Source: Citrobacter koseri ATCC BAA-895
GTDB lineage: Bacteria > Pseudomonadota > Gammaproteobacteria > Enterobacterales > Enterobacteriaceae
Direction: 5' to 3'
NCBI RefSeq assembly: GCF_000018045.1
Contig: NC_009792.1
Coordinates: 4,092,001-4,156,000, forward strand
Length of the DNA: 64,000 nucleotides
Made by a program: the position numbers and the translations under genes. Each line of letters opens with the position of its first letter. Within the stretch, counting starts at the first letter, position 1. This document shows, piece after piece, positions 1 to 8,248 of the stretch. The notes under the pieces are model-generated. The model saw only the letters and a list, made by a program, of their open reading frames with translations. It was not told where the DNA came from and made no database searches.

Positions 1-692
1 CCGGCGACATACAGGCAGAACGCCCAGAACTTACGGCTGCGCAACAGCGCGTAGACATCCGCCGGGACGATTTTCTCTTTTGTCAGCACGTCCGCTGCGT
101 TTGCCGCATTCACATTCACTTTCAGACTCAGCAGTACCACCAGCATCACCACCGACGCCACGCTGCCCATAATGAAGTTATACGCCGGAGAGAGGTTAAA
201 CAGCAGGCCGGAAAACGACGACGCCACCGCCCACCCCAGCGAGCCCCACATGCGGATTTGGCCAAACTCCATGCCGTTAAGACGGCTGAAGCGGTCAGAG
301 TAGGATTCACAAGCCGCCACGCCAGCATACCAGGCAAAGCTCAGGTAAATCGCGCCGATAACAATGCCCAGCATGGTGTTTGAAAGCAATAATGGTTGAT
401 AAACATAAATAAAGAATGGCGCCATTAGTGCCGACATCATAACAACAAAATAGAGCAGGTATTTGCTCATGCCGATTTTATCGAGAATGTAGCCATAAAT
501 GGGTTTCAGAATAACCGCAAAAATACCGTTTACTGCAAACACCGTACCAATAACCGTGCCGCTTAGCTGTGCTTTCTGCCCCAGCCAGATGGCCAGTAAA
601 CCAATACTGGCAGACCAGGTAAAGAAATAGAGGAATATAAAGCTACTGATTTTATAATATTCAGTTCTGTTATTTGTTGAACAATTTTTCAT
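1..692 (-). CDS. MFS sugar permease, LacY-like (oligosaccharide:H+ symporter family), 3' end outside window
   Basis: Inner-membrane transporter, cut by the window edge after about 230 residues. The N-terminus is a short polar stretch followed by FIFLYFFTWSASIG, which resembles the first helix of LacY/CscB/RafB permeases. Several hydrophobic helices follow, with a charged turn (LDKIGMSKYLLY) at the place of the conserved loop 2-3 motif of the superfamily. The start at 692 lies 32 bp after the stop of the DUF2264 gene, so the two are probably co-transcribed. Family is inferred from the first helices. The substrate cannot be read from sequence; the neighbour suggests an oligosaccharide or glycoside. 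Confidence 0.8.
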   Translation of the reverse strand, partial: MKNCSTNNRTEYYKISSFIFLYFFTWSASIGLLAIWLGQKAQLSGTVIGTVFAVNGIFAVILKPIYGYILDKIGMSKYLLYFVVMMSALMAPFFIYVYQPLLLSNTMLGIVIGAIYLSFAWYAGVAACESYSDRFSRLNGMEFGQIRMWGSLGWAVASSFSGLLFNLSPAYNFIMGSVASVVMLVVLLSLKVNVNAANAADVLTKEKIVPADVYALLRSRKFWAFCLYVA

Positions 693-724
693 ACCATCCT
701 CGCCAACGTGTAGGGGCCAGAGTT

Positions 725-2545
725 TTATAAAAAGAACGATAACTGGCGTGCGCTTTCTGGTTCGCGAATAACCACCTGGTTATCGTTTATTTGCAGTTGC
801 GGAATTGCCGTATATTTTTTCTGTTGCCCGGAAGCAGAAACCGCGCAACACAGCCAGCTTTCGCCCTGTGCAATTTCTGCGGTAAGCAGTGGAATCGCGG
901 CGCATTGTGCAAACATAATGCTGCTGTTCGGCGGAGTAATAATGCTGTCCGGCTGGCGGGCCAGCGCGGGCGACAGATCGACGATCGTGCTGCATCCATT
1001 CTCTGCCGCCAGGTAGCATCCGCGCTCACTGAGCTGATGCGCCGTTTTCATCACCGCAAAGCCGCCTTCCACGGTTTGCAACGTTCGCGCGCTGTGGATG
1101 CGGTGCAGGCGAAGATGCCACTCGCCGAAGGGCGCCAGCCAGGTCTCAACAGTGACGTCATGCCACGGAGACCAGCGGGAAAAAATAAAATTCTCATCGA
1201 CCCGCACTTCGTCGCAGCGACGGCGGCCACGGAAATAGTTGTCGCCATCCGCCAGCAGCAGCATGGAGTCACACGCCGCATGTTTAAGGCCATAGCGTCC
1301 GCGTTCAATGGTGAAACCAAAACGGCTGGAGTAGGCAAACTTCGTGTATTTCGCTTCGGTGTTAACGTAGTTATTCAGTTCAAGCTGACCCGAAGTCAGC
1401 ATCGTGACATGGTCTGAATTTTCGCTGTGCTGCAAAATTTGTGCGGCATGGGGAATAACGTGTTTTTCTGCGCATTGCGGCAACGGGAGTTCTTCGGCCT
1501 GCCAGAAGGCGTGATCGTCCGGCAAGGCGAGGATCAAAAAAACCTTCAGCGCCCAGTAAGGGGAGCCCGGCGAGTTGTAATCTTCACACATCGCCAGATT
1601 CGGATAAGCAAACCCCAGCGTCAGAATGCCGTCACGATCGACGATCGGCTGCTGCTGCCACCAGCGCAGATGCCGCAGGATCACCCCTTTAATCACGCCC
1701 GGCGAGAAGACATCCAGCTCAGCAAACGCCGCCGCGCTCCAGAACGCGACCATCGCAAAGCGATAGGTCAGACTGCGGCCAAACGGTACGGATGCGCCAT
1801 CTGCTGCCGACATGTAGATAAAATCAGCGGCAAACAGGCGAGCGCGTTCGCGCAGGGTGGCGGCACGGGCAGCATCTTCCGGGTTCAGCGTGGCGTACAG
1901 CAGTCCGTAAAAATGGAAAGCCATCGAGATGTAGTAATCTTTTGGGCGACCGGGGCCATCGGCATACCAGCCGTCACCCAGGTAGTACGCTTCCATCATC
2001 GTAAAACGGCGGTCGATCGCTGCCTGATCGAACGGCAGCCCGGCACGTTTGAAACCCAACTGGACGATAATCGCAAAGTAGTTCCAGTTGCTGTCCGGCA
2101 TTTGCGCGTCGGTGATCTGGTTTAGCCAGCGATGAAGATTCGCCAGTTCCGTTTCGCTGAACTGGTCGGTTAAACGCGTTTGCAGCAACGCCAGGCCGAG
2201 GCCGTAGGCGGCCATCTCGACCAGGCGCTGATCGTAAGGGTCGGTATCGCCCCAGTAGTGCGGACTGAGTGGATTGGTGCCGAGTTTAATCGCCTGAATA
2301 TACTTATCAGCAAACGGCACCTCAGCGCCGCCAGCCATCAGAGGAAACAGACCCCATAACGCTCTGGAGAGCCCTTCCATGCAGGCGATATCCACACTGT
2401 AGTGCGCGCAGGTGTCACCCAGTGAAAACTGCGCCGCCCCTGCGGGAAACTGTTTATCCAGCGCGCTCAGCATCGTTGTGACGGCGCTGATTACGTCTTC
2501 ACGGAATGACAATGGATTTGATTTTTCTTCAGTTGCCGACCACAT
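725..2545 (-). CDS. DUF2264 family protein, putative carbohydrate-active enzyme
   Basis: A 606-residue soluble protein without a signal peptide. From memory it fits the DUF2264 family: an all-alpha N-terminal part of likely (alpha/alpha)6-barrel type, rich in aromatics (for example YADGPGRPKDYYISMAFHFY near residue 195), then a beta-rich C-terminal part beginning near residue 375 with YFRGRRRCDEVRVDENFIF. This resembles the plan of heparinase II/III-type lyases and related glycosidases, but no catalytic residue can be assigned with certainty. The start has a good ribosome site (AGAGGGG). It is followed by a LacY-like permease gene and faces an AraC regulator, so a cytoplasmic enzyme acting on an imported sugar is the simplest reading. 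Function is not established. Confidence 0.75.
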   Translation of the reverse strand: MWSATEEKSNPLSFREDVISAVTTMLSALDKQFPAGAAQFSLGDTCAHYSVDIACMEGLSRALWGLFPLMAGGAEVPFADKYIQAIKLGTNPLSPHYWGDTDPYDQRLVEMAAYGLGLALLQTRLTDQFSETELANLHRWLNQITDAQMPDSNWNYFAIIVQLGFKRAGLPFDQAAIDRRFTMMEAYYLGDGWYADGPGRPKDYYISMAFHFYGLLYATLNPEDAARAATLRERARLFAADFIYMSAADGASVPFGRSLTYRFAMVAFWSAAAFAELDVFSPGVIKGVILRHLRWWQQQPIVDRDGILTLGFAYPNLAMCEDYNSPGSPYWALKVFLILALPDDHAFWQAEELPLPQCAEKHVIPHAAQILQHSENSDHVTMLTSGQLELNNYVNTEAKYTKFAYSSRFGFTIERGRYGLKHAACDSMLLLADGDNYFRGRRRCDEVRVDENFIFSRWSPWHDVTVETWLAPFGEWHLRLHRIHSARTLQTVEGGFAVMKTAHQLSERGCYLAAENGCSTIVDLSPALARQPDSIITPPNSSIMFAQCAAIPLLTAEIAQGESWLCCAVSASGQQKKYTAIPQLQINDNQVVIREPESARQLSFFL

Positions 2546-2573
2546 ACTCTGCCCCTCTGAATTAAGTGGCTAA

Positions 2574-2617
2574 AGGATAGTGAATCGCCGACAAGCGGAA
2601 ATGTTATCTCAATCACA
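2574..2617 (-). promoter_or_regulatory. CRP-like site and promoter for the DUF2264-permease genes
   Basis: The stretch at 2602-2617 reads TGTTATCTCAATCACA, one mismatch from the CRP core TGTGA-N6-TCACA, with matching AAA on its left flank. On the minus strand, TATCCT at 2579-2574 can serve as -10 box. This puts the centre of the CRP site about 42 bp before the predicted start of transcription, the classical class II position. Seen in sequence; binding is inferred. Confidence 0.6.
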
Positions 2618-2643
2618 CCAATAGAATTAAAATAAAACAGTGA

Positions 2644-2672
2644 TTGAAAAAATTTAAAAACAAGGTTTATAA
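2644..2672 (+). promoter_or_regulatory. sigma-70 promoter for the AraC regulator
   Basis: TTGAAA at 2644-2649 and TTATAA at 2667-2672 are separated by 17 bp. The predicted transcript would start near 2679, about 30 bp before the regulator's ATG. Confidence 0.5.
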
Positions 2673-2710
2673 ATCAGAATTCAGCGGCAAAAATTTAAAT
2701 CTGTTGCACT

Positions 2711-3562
2711 ATGAATGCACCCTCATCTCAGGAACATCTGGAACTGATCGCGCTCAATGACGCCATTGCGTCATTTAGTCGATTATTTGCTAACTCGGTT
2801 CGCTATCACCACTGGCATCAGTGTCTGGAGGTGCTGTATGTGGAGGAAGGATTTGGCGTGGTGATCGTCGATCACCAGCAATACACCATGCGACCAGGTC
2901 GATTGTTCTTTTTCCCGCCCTTTACCCTGCATAAAATCATGGTGGATGAGCAGGCGCAAGACCACTACCGCCGAACCATTATTCACCTCGATCAGCATGC
3001 GGTACTGAAAGTGCTGCGCGATTTTCCGCTTAATCAACAGCGTCTGCAAAGTCTGACCGTACGTGGCGGCGAGGCCAGAGTATTCGATGTGGCGGATATT
3101 CACCCGCACGTTGATTTTCTCTTCAGCCGTTACGAGAAAATGGCAGCGCTCAAGCCGCTTAACGCCGAACAGATTTCCTGCCTGTTATTGAGTTTATTTA
3201 GCCTGTTGCCCGAAGATAACGTCAATATGACGGAGATTGGCACCGGAATAGCAAGCCAGGTGATGTTCTGGCTGGATGAAAATTACACCCGTAAATTCAG
3301 CCTCAGCGAGCTGGCAGAAGAGTCAGGAAAATCAAAAAGCTACATTTCCCGGCGTTTTCATTTTGAAACCGGTGAAAGCATCCTCAATTACCTCAATACC
3401 CTTCGGTTACGCAAAGCCTGTGAAGCGTTGTTACACAGCGAGGAGAGTGTGCGGGAGATTGCCCGACAAGTGGGGTTTTCAGACGTGACGTACTTTATTA
3501 GCGCCTTTGGCAAAGGGATTGGCGAAACGCCGTTACAGTATCGCAAGCGGCATAGACAGTAA
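2711..3562 (+). CDS. AraC family transcriptional regulator
   Basis: A 283-residue protein with an N-terminal cupin-like effector domain (VLYVEEGFGVVIVDHQQYTM, then RPGRLFFFPPFTLHKI, about residues 38-78) and a C-terminal double helix-turn-helix of AraC type. The second half has SLSELAEESGKSKSYISRRF and VREIARQVGFSDVTYFISAF, typical of the two recognition helices. It is transcribed away from the DUF2264 gene, with 165 bp between the starts. It is therefore the likely local activator of that gene pair, responding to a sugar. No orthologue name can be given safely; RhaS-like regulators share this plan. Confidence 0.85.
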   Translation: MNAPSSQEHLELIALNDAIASFSRLFANSVRYHHWHQCLEVLYVEEGFGVVIVDHQQYTMRPGRLFFFPPFTLHKIMVDEQAQDHYRRTIIHLDQHAVLKVLRDFPLNQQRLQSLTVRGGEARVFDVADIHPHVDFLFSRYEKMAALKPLNAEQISCLLLSLFSLLPEDNVNMTEIGTGIASQVMFWLDENYTRKFSLSELAEESGKSKSYISRRFHFETGESILNYLNTLRLRKACEALLHSEESVREIARQVGFSDVTYFISAFGKGIGETPLQYRKRHRQ

Positions 3563-3633
3563 CGCCGGATGACGCTTCGCTTATCCGGCCTACGGGCACA
3601 ATGCGAGCGTAGGCCGGATAAGGCATTCAATGG
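3563..3633. repeat. REP pair (BIME) between araC-type gene and parE
   Basis: Two inverted REP palindromes: CGCCGGATGACGCTTCGC with TTATCCGGCCTACGGG, then GCGTAGGCCGGATAAGGC. They lie in the space between two convergent genes. Confidence 0.85.
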
Positions 3634-3637
3634 TCGA

Positions 3638-5530
3638 TTACGCGTCGAGATCCGCCATATCGCCTTTTTCCTGCAACCAGTTGCGGCGGTCTTCGGAGCG
3701 TTTCTTCGCCAGCAGCATATCCATCATGGCGTTGGTACGCTGATCGTCTTCGTCGCTGATAGTGAGCTGCACCAGGCGACGGGTGTTCGGATCGAGCGTG
3801 GTTTCGCGCAGCTGCATCGGGTTCATTTCACCCAGACCTTTAAAGCGCTGCACGTTCGGCTTGCCTTTCTTACGCTTCAACTGTTCCAGCACGCCCGCTT
3901 TCTCTTCTTCCGTCAGCGCATAGTAGACCTCTTTGCCGAGATCGATACGGTACAACGGCGGCAGCGCGACGTAGACGTGCCCGTGCTTCACCAGCGTGCG
4001 GAAGTGCTTCACAAACAGGGCGCAGAGCAGCGTGGCGATGTGCAGACCATCGGAGTCCGCATCCGCCAGGATACAGATCTTGCCGTAACGCAGCTGGCTC
4101 AGATCGTCGCTGTCTGGATCGATGCCGATCGCCACAGAAATATCGTGTACTTCCTGCGATGCCAGCACTTCATCGGAAGAGACTTCCCAGGTGTTGAGGA
4201 TCTTACCTTTCAGCGGCATGATCGCCTGATATTCACGATCGCGCGCCTGCTTGGCGGAACCGCCCGCCGAGTCCCCTTCCACGAGGAACAGTTCGGTACG
4301 ATTGAGATCCTGCGCGGTACAGTCCGCCAGTTTACCCGGCAGCGCCGGGCCGCTGGTCAGCTTTTTGCGCACCACTTTCTTCGCCGCGCGCAGTCGACGC
4401 TGGGCGCTGGAAATGGCCATCTCCGCCAGCAGCTCCGCAGACTGAACGTTCTGATTCAGCCACAGGCTGAAGGCGTCTTTCACCACGCCCGACACAAACG
4501 CCGCACACTGGCGCGAAGAGAGACGCTCTTTGGTCTGCCCGGCGAACTGCGGGTCCTGCATCTTCACCGAGAGCACGTAAGCGCAGCGATCCCAGATATC
4601 TTCCGCAGACAGCTTCACGCCGCGCGGCAGAATATTGCGGTATTCGCAGAATTCACGCATCGCGTCCAGCAGACCCTGGCGCAGCCCGTTTACATGGGTG
4701 CCGCCCTGCATCGTCGGAATCAGGTTAACGTAGCTTTCGGTCAGCAGCTCGCCGCCTTCCGGCAGCCACAGCAGCGCCCAGTCTACGGCTTCCGTATCAC
4801 CGGCAAAATTACCGATAAACGGTTTTTCAGGAAGGGTCGGCAAGCCGTTAACCGCTTCGCCCAGATAGTCGTTCAGGCCATCCTGATAGCACCAGCGCTG
4901 CTCGCTATTGTTGACCTCATCTTTAAAGGTGATTTCAACGCCAGGGCACAGCACCGCTTTCGCTTTCAGGATATGGGTTAAGCGAGAGACGGAAAAACGC
5001 GGGCTGTCGAAAAAGGTTTCATCCGGCCAGAAGTGAACGCTGGTGCCGGTATTACGTTTACCGCATGTCCCGACAACCTGAAGATCCTGCACTTTCTCGC
5101 CGTTTTCAAAGGCGATGCTATAGACCTGAGCATCACGACGCACGGTGACTTCCACGCGTTTTGACAAGGCGTTGACGACGGAAATCCCCACCCCGTGCAG
5201 ACCGCCGGAGAACTGGTAGTTCTTGTTGGAGAACTTACCGCCCGCATGCAGTCGGCAGAGGATCAGTTCAACCGCCGGAACGCCCTCTTCCGGGTGGATA
5301 TCCACTGGCATCCCACGGCCATCATCAATCACTTCCAGTGACTGATCGGCATGTAAAATCACATCCACGCGTTTTGCGTGACCCGCCAGTGCTTCATCCA
5401 CACTGTTATCAATCACTTCCTGCCCAAGATGGTTCGGGCGGGTTGTATCGGTGTACATCCCCGGGCGGCGGCGTACCGGCTCTAGCCCAGTGAGTACCTC
5501 AATGGCATCAGCGTTATAAGTTTGCGTCAT
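3638..5530 (-). CDS. parE: DNA topoisomerase IV subunit B
   Basis: ATPase subunit of topoisomerase IV, which decatenates daughter chromosomes together with ParC. Its 630 residues are the normal enterobacterial length. The GHKL ATPase signatures are present: VIDNSVDEALAG near residue 40, DDGRGMPVD near 70 and GGLHGVGISVVNALS near 103. The TOPRIM part has LVEGDSAGGSA near residue 410 and the metal-binding DADSDGLHI further on. The start MTQTYNADAIEVL agrees with E. coli ParE. It heads a minus-strand row parE-yqiA-cpdA-yqiB-nudF, as in E. coli, and would be transcribed last. Confidence 0.98.
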   Translation of the reverse strand: MTQTYNADAIEVLTGLEPVRRRPGMYTDTTRPNHLGQEVIDNSVDEALAGHAKRVDVILHADQSLEVIDDGRGMPVDIHPEEGVPAVELILCRLHAGGKFSNKNYQFSGGLHGVGISVVNALSKRVEVTVRRDAQVYSIAFENGEKVQDLQVVGTCGKRNTGTSVHFWPDETFFDSPRFSVSRLTHILKAKAVLCPGVEITFKDEVNNSEQRWCYQDGLNDYLGEAVNGLPTLPEKPFIGNFAGDTEAVDWALLWLPEGGELLTESYVNLIPTMQGGTHVNGLRQGLLDAMREFCEYRNILPRGVKLSAEDIWDRCAYVLSVKMQDPQFAGQTKERLSSRQCAAFVSGVVKDAFSLWLNQNVQSAELLAEMAISSAQRRLRAAKKVVRKKLTSGPALPGKLADCTAQDLNRTELFLVEGDSAGGSAKQARDREYQAIMPLKGKILNTWEVSSDEVLASQEVHDISVAIGIDPDSDDLSQLRYGKICILADADSDGLHIATLLCALFVKHFRTLVKHGHVYVALPPLYRIDLGKEVYYALTEEEKAGVLEQLKRKKGKPNVQRFKGLGEMNPMQLRETTLDPNTRRLVQLTISDEDDQRTNAMMDMLLAKKRSEDRRNWLQEKGDMADLDA

Positions 5531-5558
5531 GATTTAAATTAGCAATTCGAATTGATTG

Positions 5559-6140
5559 TCAGAAACTGTGCAGTCCAAGGAAATCGACAATCTGGTTGAA
5601 ATAATCTTCGAAGCCCGTGAATGCATGGTTTCCGCCCTCGATAACGGTCTGGCGGCAGGAGGCGTAATACGCCACCGCCTGGCGGTAGTCCAACACTTCA
5701 TCCCCCGTCTGTTGCAGCAACCAGATCAAATCCGGCGCTTCCAGCGGGTCAATCTGCATGACTTTAAGATCGTAAATATGGCGAGACTCTAGCACATATT
5801 GCTGCCCGGTGTAGGGGTTCTCGTTCTGACCGAGGTAGTCGGTCAGCAGTTCAAACGGCCGCACCGCCGGGTTCACCACCACCGCAGGCAACATAAAACA
5901 CTGCGACAGCCAGGTGGCGTAATAGCCGCCCAGCGACGATCCGACGACGCCGAGCGGCGCTCCACCGTGTTCAAGCACGATAGATTCCAGCAACTCTGCC
6001 GCATCGGCAGGATACGGCGGCAGTTGCGGCACGATCATCTCAACATGAGGGTGGCGCTCCGCCAGCCAGCTTTTAAGCTGACATGCCTTTGCCGAACGCG
6101 GAGAGCTATTAAACCCATGCAGATAAAGAAGCGTAGACAT
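5559..6140 (-). CDS. yqiA: Esterase YqiA
   Basis: Small alpha/beta hydrolase of 193 residues with esterase activity known for the E. coli protein. The oxyanion-side motif YLHGFNSSPRS is at residues 6-16 and the nucleophile elbow GSSLGG at 67-72, with Ser69 as predicted nucleophile. A late GGNHAF supplies the catalytic His near residue 173. The start codon shares one base with the cpdA stop (TGATG), so the two are translationally coupled. Physiological substrate is unknown. Confidence 0.95.
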   Translation of the reverse strand: MSTLLYLHGFNSSPRSAKACQLKSWLAERHPHVEMIVPQLPPYPADAAELLESIVLEHGGAPLGVVGSSLGGYYATWLSQCFMLPAVVVNPAVRPFELLTDYLGQNENPYTGQQYVLESRHIYDLKVMQIDPLEAPDLIWLLQQTGDEVLDYRQAVAYYASCRQTVIEGGNHAFTGFEDYFNQIVDFLGLHSF

Positions 6141-6967
6141 CAGTATCCTTCCGAAGCGGTATCGGGTCGGAATTGAGTCCCCGGCAGACGATGCACTTGC
6201 GTTTCCAGAGAACCCTCGGCGTACAGTTCCAGCGTCCGCCAGCCTGGCCCTATCGTGTCCAGCGTGAAGTTCGCGCAGTGCGGCTTGAACTGGACGCAGG
6301 TGGACGGCGTCGCCAGCAGGCGGCGGCCATTCCAGTCAAGATCCAGCTCCTGATGAATATGACCGCACAGCAGGTATTTGACGCGTGGATAGTTCGCCAG
6401 CACGCTGTCCAGTTCGGCCGCGTTACGCAGGCTGTGCTGATCCAGCCAGCTGCATCCCGAAGGCAATGGATGGTGATGCAGAAGCAGCAAGGTGTGGCGC
6501 TCCGGCGCATCGGCAAGTTTGCGCTCCAGCCATTCAAGCTGAAAGTCGCTCAATTCACCATGCGGTACGCCAAAAACCTGGCTATCCAGCAGCAAGATTT
6601 GCCATTGATCGCCGATAAACACGCGTTTGGCCGGGGAGATCCCCGCTTCCTGCAACGCGCTGTACATCGCGGGCTGAAAGTCATGGTTACCCGGCAACCA
6701 AACGCAAGGCGCGCGAAAGCTTGCGATACCTTCAGCAAAGTGCTGATAGGCCGCAGCCGTTTGATCCTGCGCTAAATCACCTGTCGCCACGATCAGATCG
6801 TATTCGTGCTGCCCGGCATGAATCGCATCCAGCACCGCCTGGTAACTTTCCCAGGTATTCACGCCCAGCAGCGTTTCATGTTTTTCGGCAAACAGGTGAG
6901 TATCGGTAATTTGTAAGATCCTGACTCTGGCCTCACCAGCCAGAGGAAGGGTTAACAGGCTTTCCAA
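6140..6967 (-). CDS. cpdA: 3',5'-cyclic-AMP phosphodiesterase
   Basis: Hydrolyses cAMP to AMP and so lowers CRP activity. The 275-residue protein carries the metallophosphoesterase motifs in order: DTH at residues 22-24, TGDLAQD, LPGNHD, LLLHHHPLP and CGHIHQE, which bind the two-metal centre. Same length and order as in E. coli, between yqiB and yqiA. Confidence 0.97.
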   Translation of the reverse strand: MESLLTLPLAGEARVRILQITDTHLFAEKHETLLGVNTWESYQAVLDAIHAGQHEYDLIVATGDLAQDQTAAAYQHFAEGIASFRAPCVWLPGNHDFQPAMYSALQEAGISPAKRVFIGDQWQILLLDSQVFGVPHGELSDFQLEWLERKLADAPERHTLLLLHHHPLPSGCSWLDQHSLRNAAELDSVLANYPRVKYLLCGHIHQELDLDWNGRRLLATPSTCVQFKPHCANFTLDTIGPGWRTLELYAEGSLETQVHRLPGTQFRPDTASEGY

Positions 6968-6991
6968 ATGGTGTCCTTAGGTTTCACGACG

Positions 6992-7414
6992 CTAATAAAC
7001 CGGAATCGCCATCGCTCCATGTGCTAAACAGTAACGCAGCCAGTCGGCCAGAAACTGATTAATTTGATGCTTTTCGTCGCGTTGATGCAACTTTTTATTT
7101 GGATAATCATACCGCGCTTTGAAGCGAAAGATCTGCTGACTTGAACACACTTCGGCCACCATCGCGTCATGGTACAGGCGCACCGTAAGTGACGGCAGGC
7201 TCCAGTACGTAATGGCTGGCGCCGTCTGCTCGATCGCAACAAGCGTAGTGTATCGGGTCGATTCAACGATCGTTAACCGATATTGCGCGTTGGCCACCTG
7301 ATAGCTTACTGTTTCGCCGGGTGCGTCATTGCGCGGCAACAGGCGGCGCAATTGCGAAAAATTAGTTTCGCACAGGCGCATCATTTCAGGGAAGTCAGGT
7401 GTGTAACGCTTCAT
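6992..7414 (-). CDS. yqiB: DUF1249 family protein YqiB
   Basis: A 140-residue soluble protein of unknown function, conserved in gammaproteobacteria next to nudF and cpdA. The start MKRYTPDFPEMM at 7414 is chosen because it matches the E. coli length and overlaps the nudF stop by four bases (ATGA). A longer in-frame extension upstream lies inside nudF and is not needed. No catalytic motif is evident. Confidence 0.92.
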   Translation of the reverse strand: MKRYTPDFPEMMRLCETNFSQLRRLLPRNDAPGETVSYQVANAQYRLTIVESTRYTTLVAIEQTAPAITYWSLPSLTVRLYHDAMVAEVCSSQQIFRFKARYDYPNKKLHQRDEKHQINQFLADWLRYCLAHGAMAIPVY

Positions 7415-8043
7415 TTTTTCCACTCGTGTTTTAACTCTTGATAGTGCAGTTGCAGCCATTGCAAAGCGATGACAGAAGCCGCGTTGTCGATTTTCCCCTC
7501 TTCTACCCACTGGTAAGCCTGCTCCCGACTTACCACATGAACACGAATATCTTCGTTTTCATCGGCCAGACCATGAATCCCGTTCGCGGTCGTGGCATCC
7601 ACTTCACCCACTAAAATAGAAAGACGCTCGCTGGTGCCGCCGGGGCTTGCCAGGTAACTCATGACTGGTTTCGTCCGTTTGACCTCAAGTCCGGCCTCTT
7701 CCATTGCTTCGCGACGAGCGACCTCCTCAACGGTTTCGCCCTCTTCGATCATCCCGGCGACCATTTCCAGCAACCACGGCGTTTCGCTGGTGTCATACGC
7801 CGCGATACGAATCTGTTCGACCAGTACAATTTCGTCGCGCTCAGGGTCAAAGGGTAGCAACACTGCGGCGTGGCCGCGCTCAAAAATTTCGCGTTTCACT
7901 TCACCGCTCATTTCACCGTTGAACAGGCGGTGGCGGAAACGATAGAGATCCAGTGAAAAAAAACCGCGATATAGCGTTTCTCGTGCAATAATTTCTACAT
8001 CGTTTTTGGAGAAAGTCATTGGCGAGTTGTCTGGTTTATGCAT
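7411..8043 (-). CDS. nudF: ADP-ribose pyrophosphatase
   Basis: Nudix hydrolase that cleaves ADP-ribose to AMP and ribose-5-phosphate. The Nudix box is intact around residues 96-118 (GMIEEGETVEEVARREAMEE then AGLEV). Length 210 residues against 209 in E. coli. First gene of the nudF-yqiB-cpdA-yqiA-parE row and divergent from tolC, with a shared 200-bp promoter region. Confidence 0.97.
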   Translation of the reverse strand: MHKPDNSPMTFSKNDVEIIARETLYRGFFSLDLYRFRHRLFNGEMSGEVKREIFERGHAAVLLPFDPERDEIVLVEQIRIAAYDTSETPWLLEMVAGMIEEGETVEEVARREAMEEAGLEVKRTKPVMSYLASPGGTSERLSILVGEVDATTANGIHGLADENEDIRVHVVSREQAYQWVEEGKIDNAASVIALQWLQLHYQELKHEWKK

Positions 8044-8143
8044 TGTGCTGTCCTGGTACCAATAGTGATTAAAATGTGAATTTCAAGGGCGTTTGACTGC
8101 CGTTTCAGCGACCTTGTGATAAATTGGTGCAAATTAACGCCGG

Positions 8144-8189
8144 ATGGCACGTAACGCCAACTTTTTGCAGTGGCGGATTCTGCTAGAAT
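8144..8189 (+). promoter_or_regulatory. tolC marbox and promoter
   Basis: ATGGCACGTAACGCCAACT at 8144-8162 matches 18 of 19 positions of the MarA/SoxS/Rob box (AYnGCACnnWnnRYYAAAY). It is followed by an extended -10, TGCTAGAAT, at 8181-8189. In E. coli, tolC is activated by MarA, SoxS and Rob through such a box. Confidence 0.75.
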
Positions 8190-8248
8190 CAGCAATTATT
8201 TTTACAATTTGATCAGCGCTAAATACTGCTTCACAACAAGGAATGCAA

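Noticed and set aside
791..2125. Two long plus-strand open frames opposite the DUF2264 gene
   Set aside because: They are antisense to a well-supported gene, with Arg-rich composition and no domain.
3569..4981. A 470-codon plus-strand frame opposite parE
   Set aside because: It covers the conserved parE sequence in antisense; composition (His, Arg, Gln, Phe) is that of a mirrored GC-rich gene.
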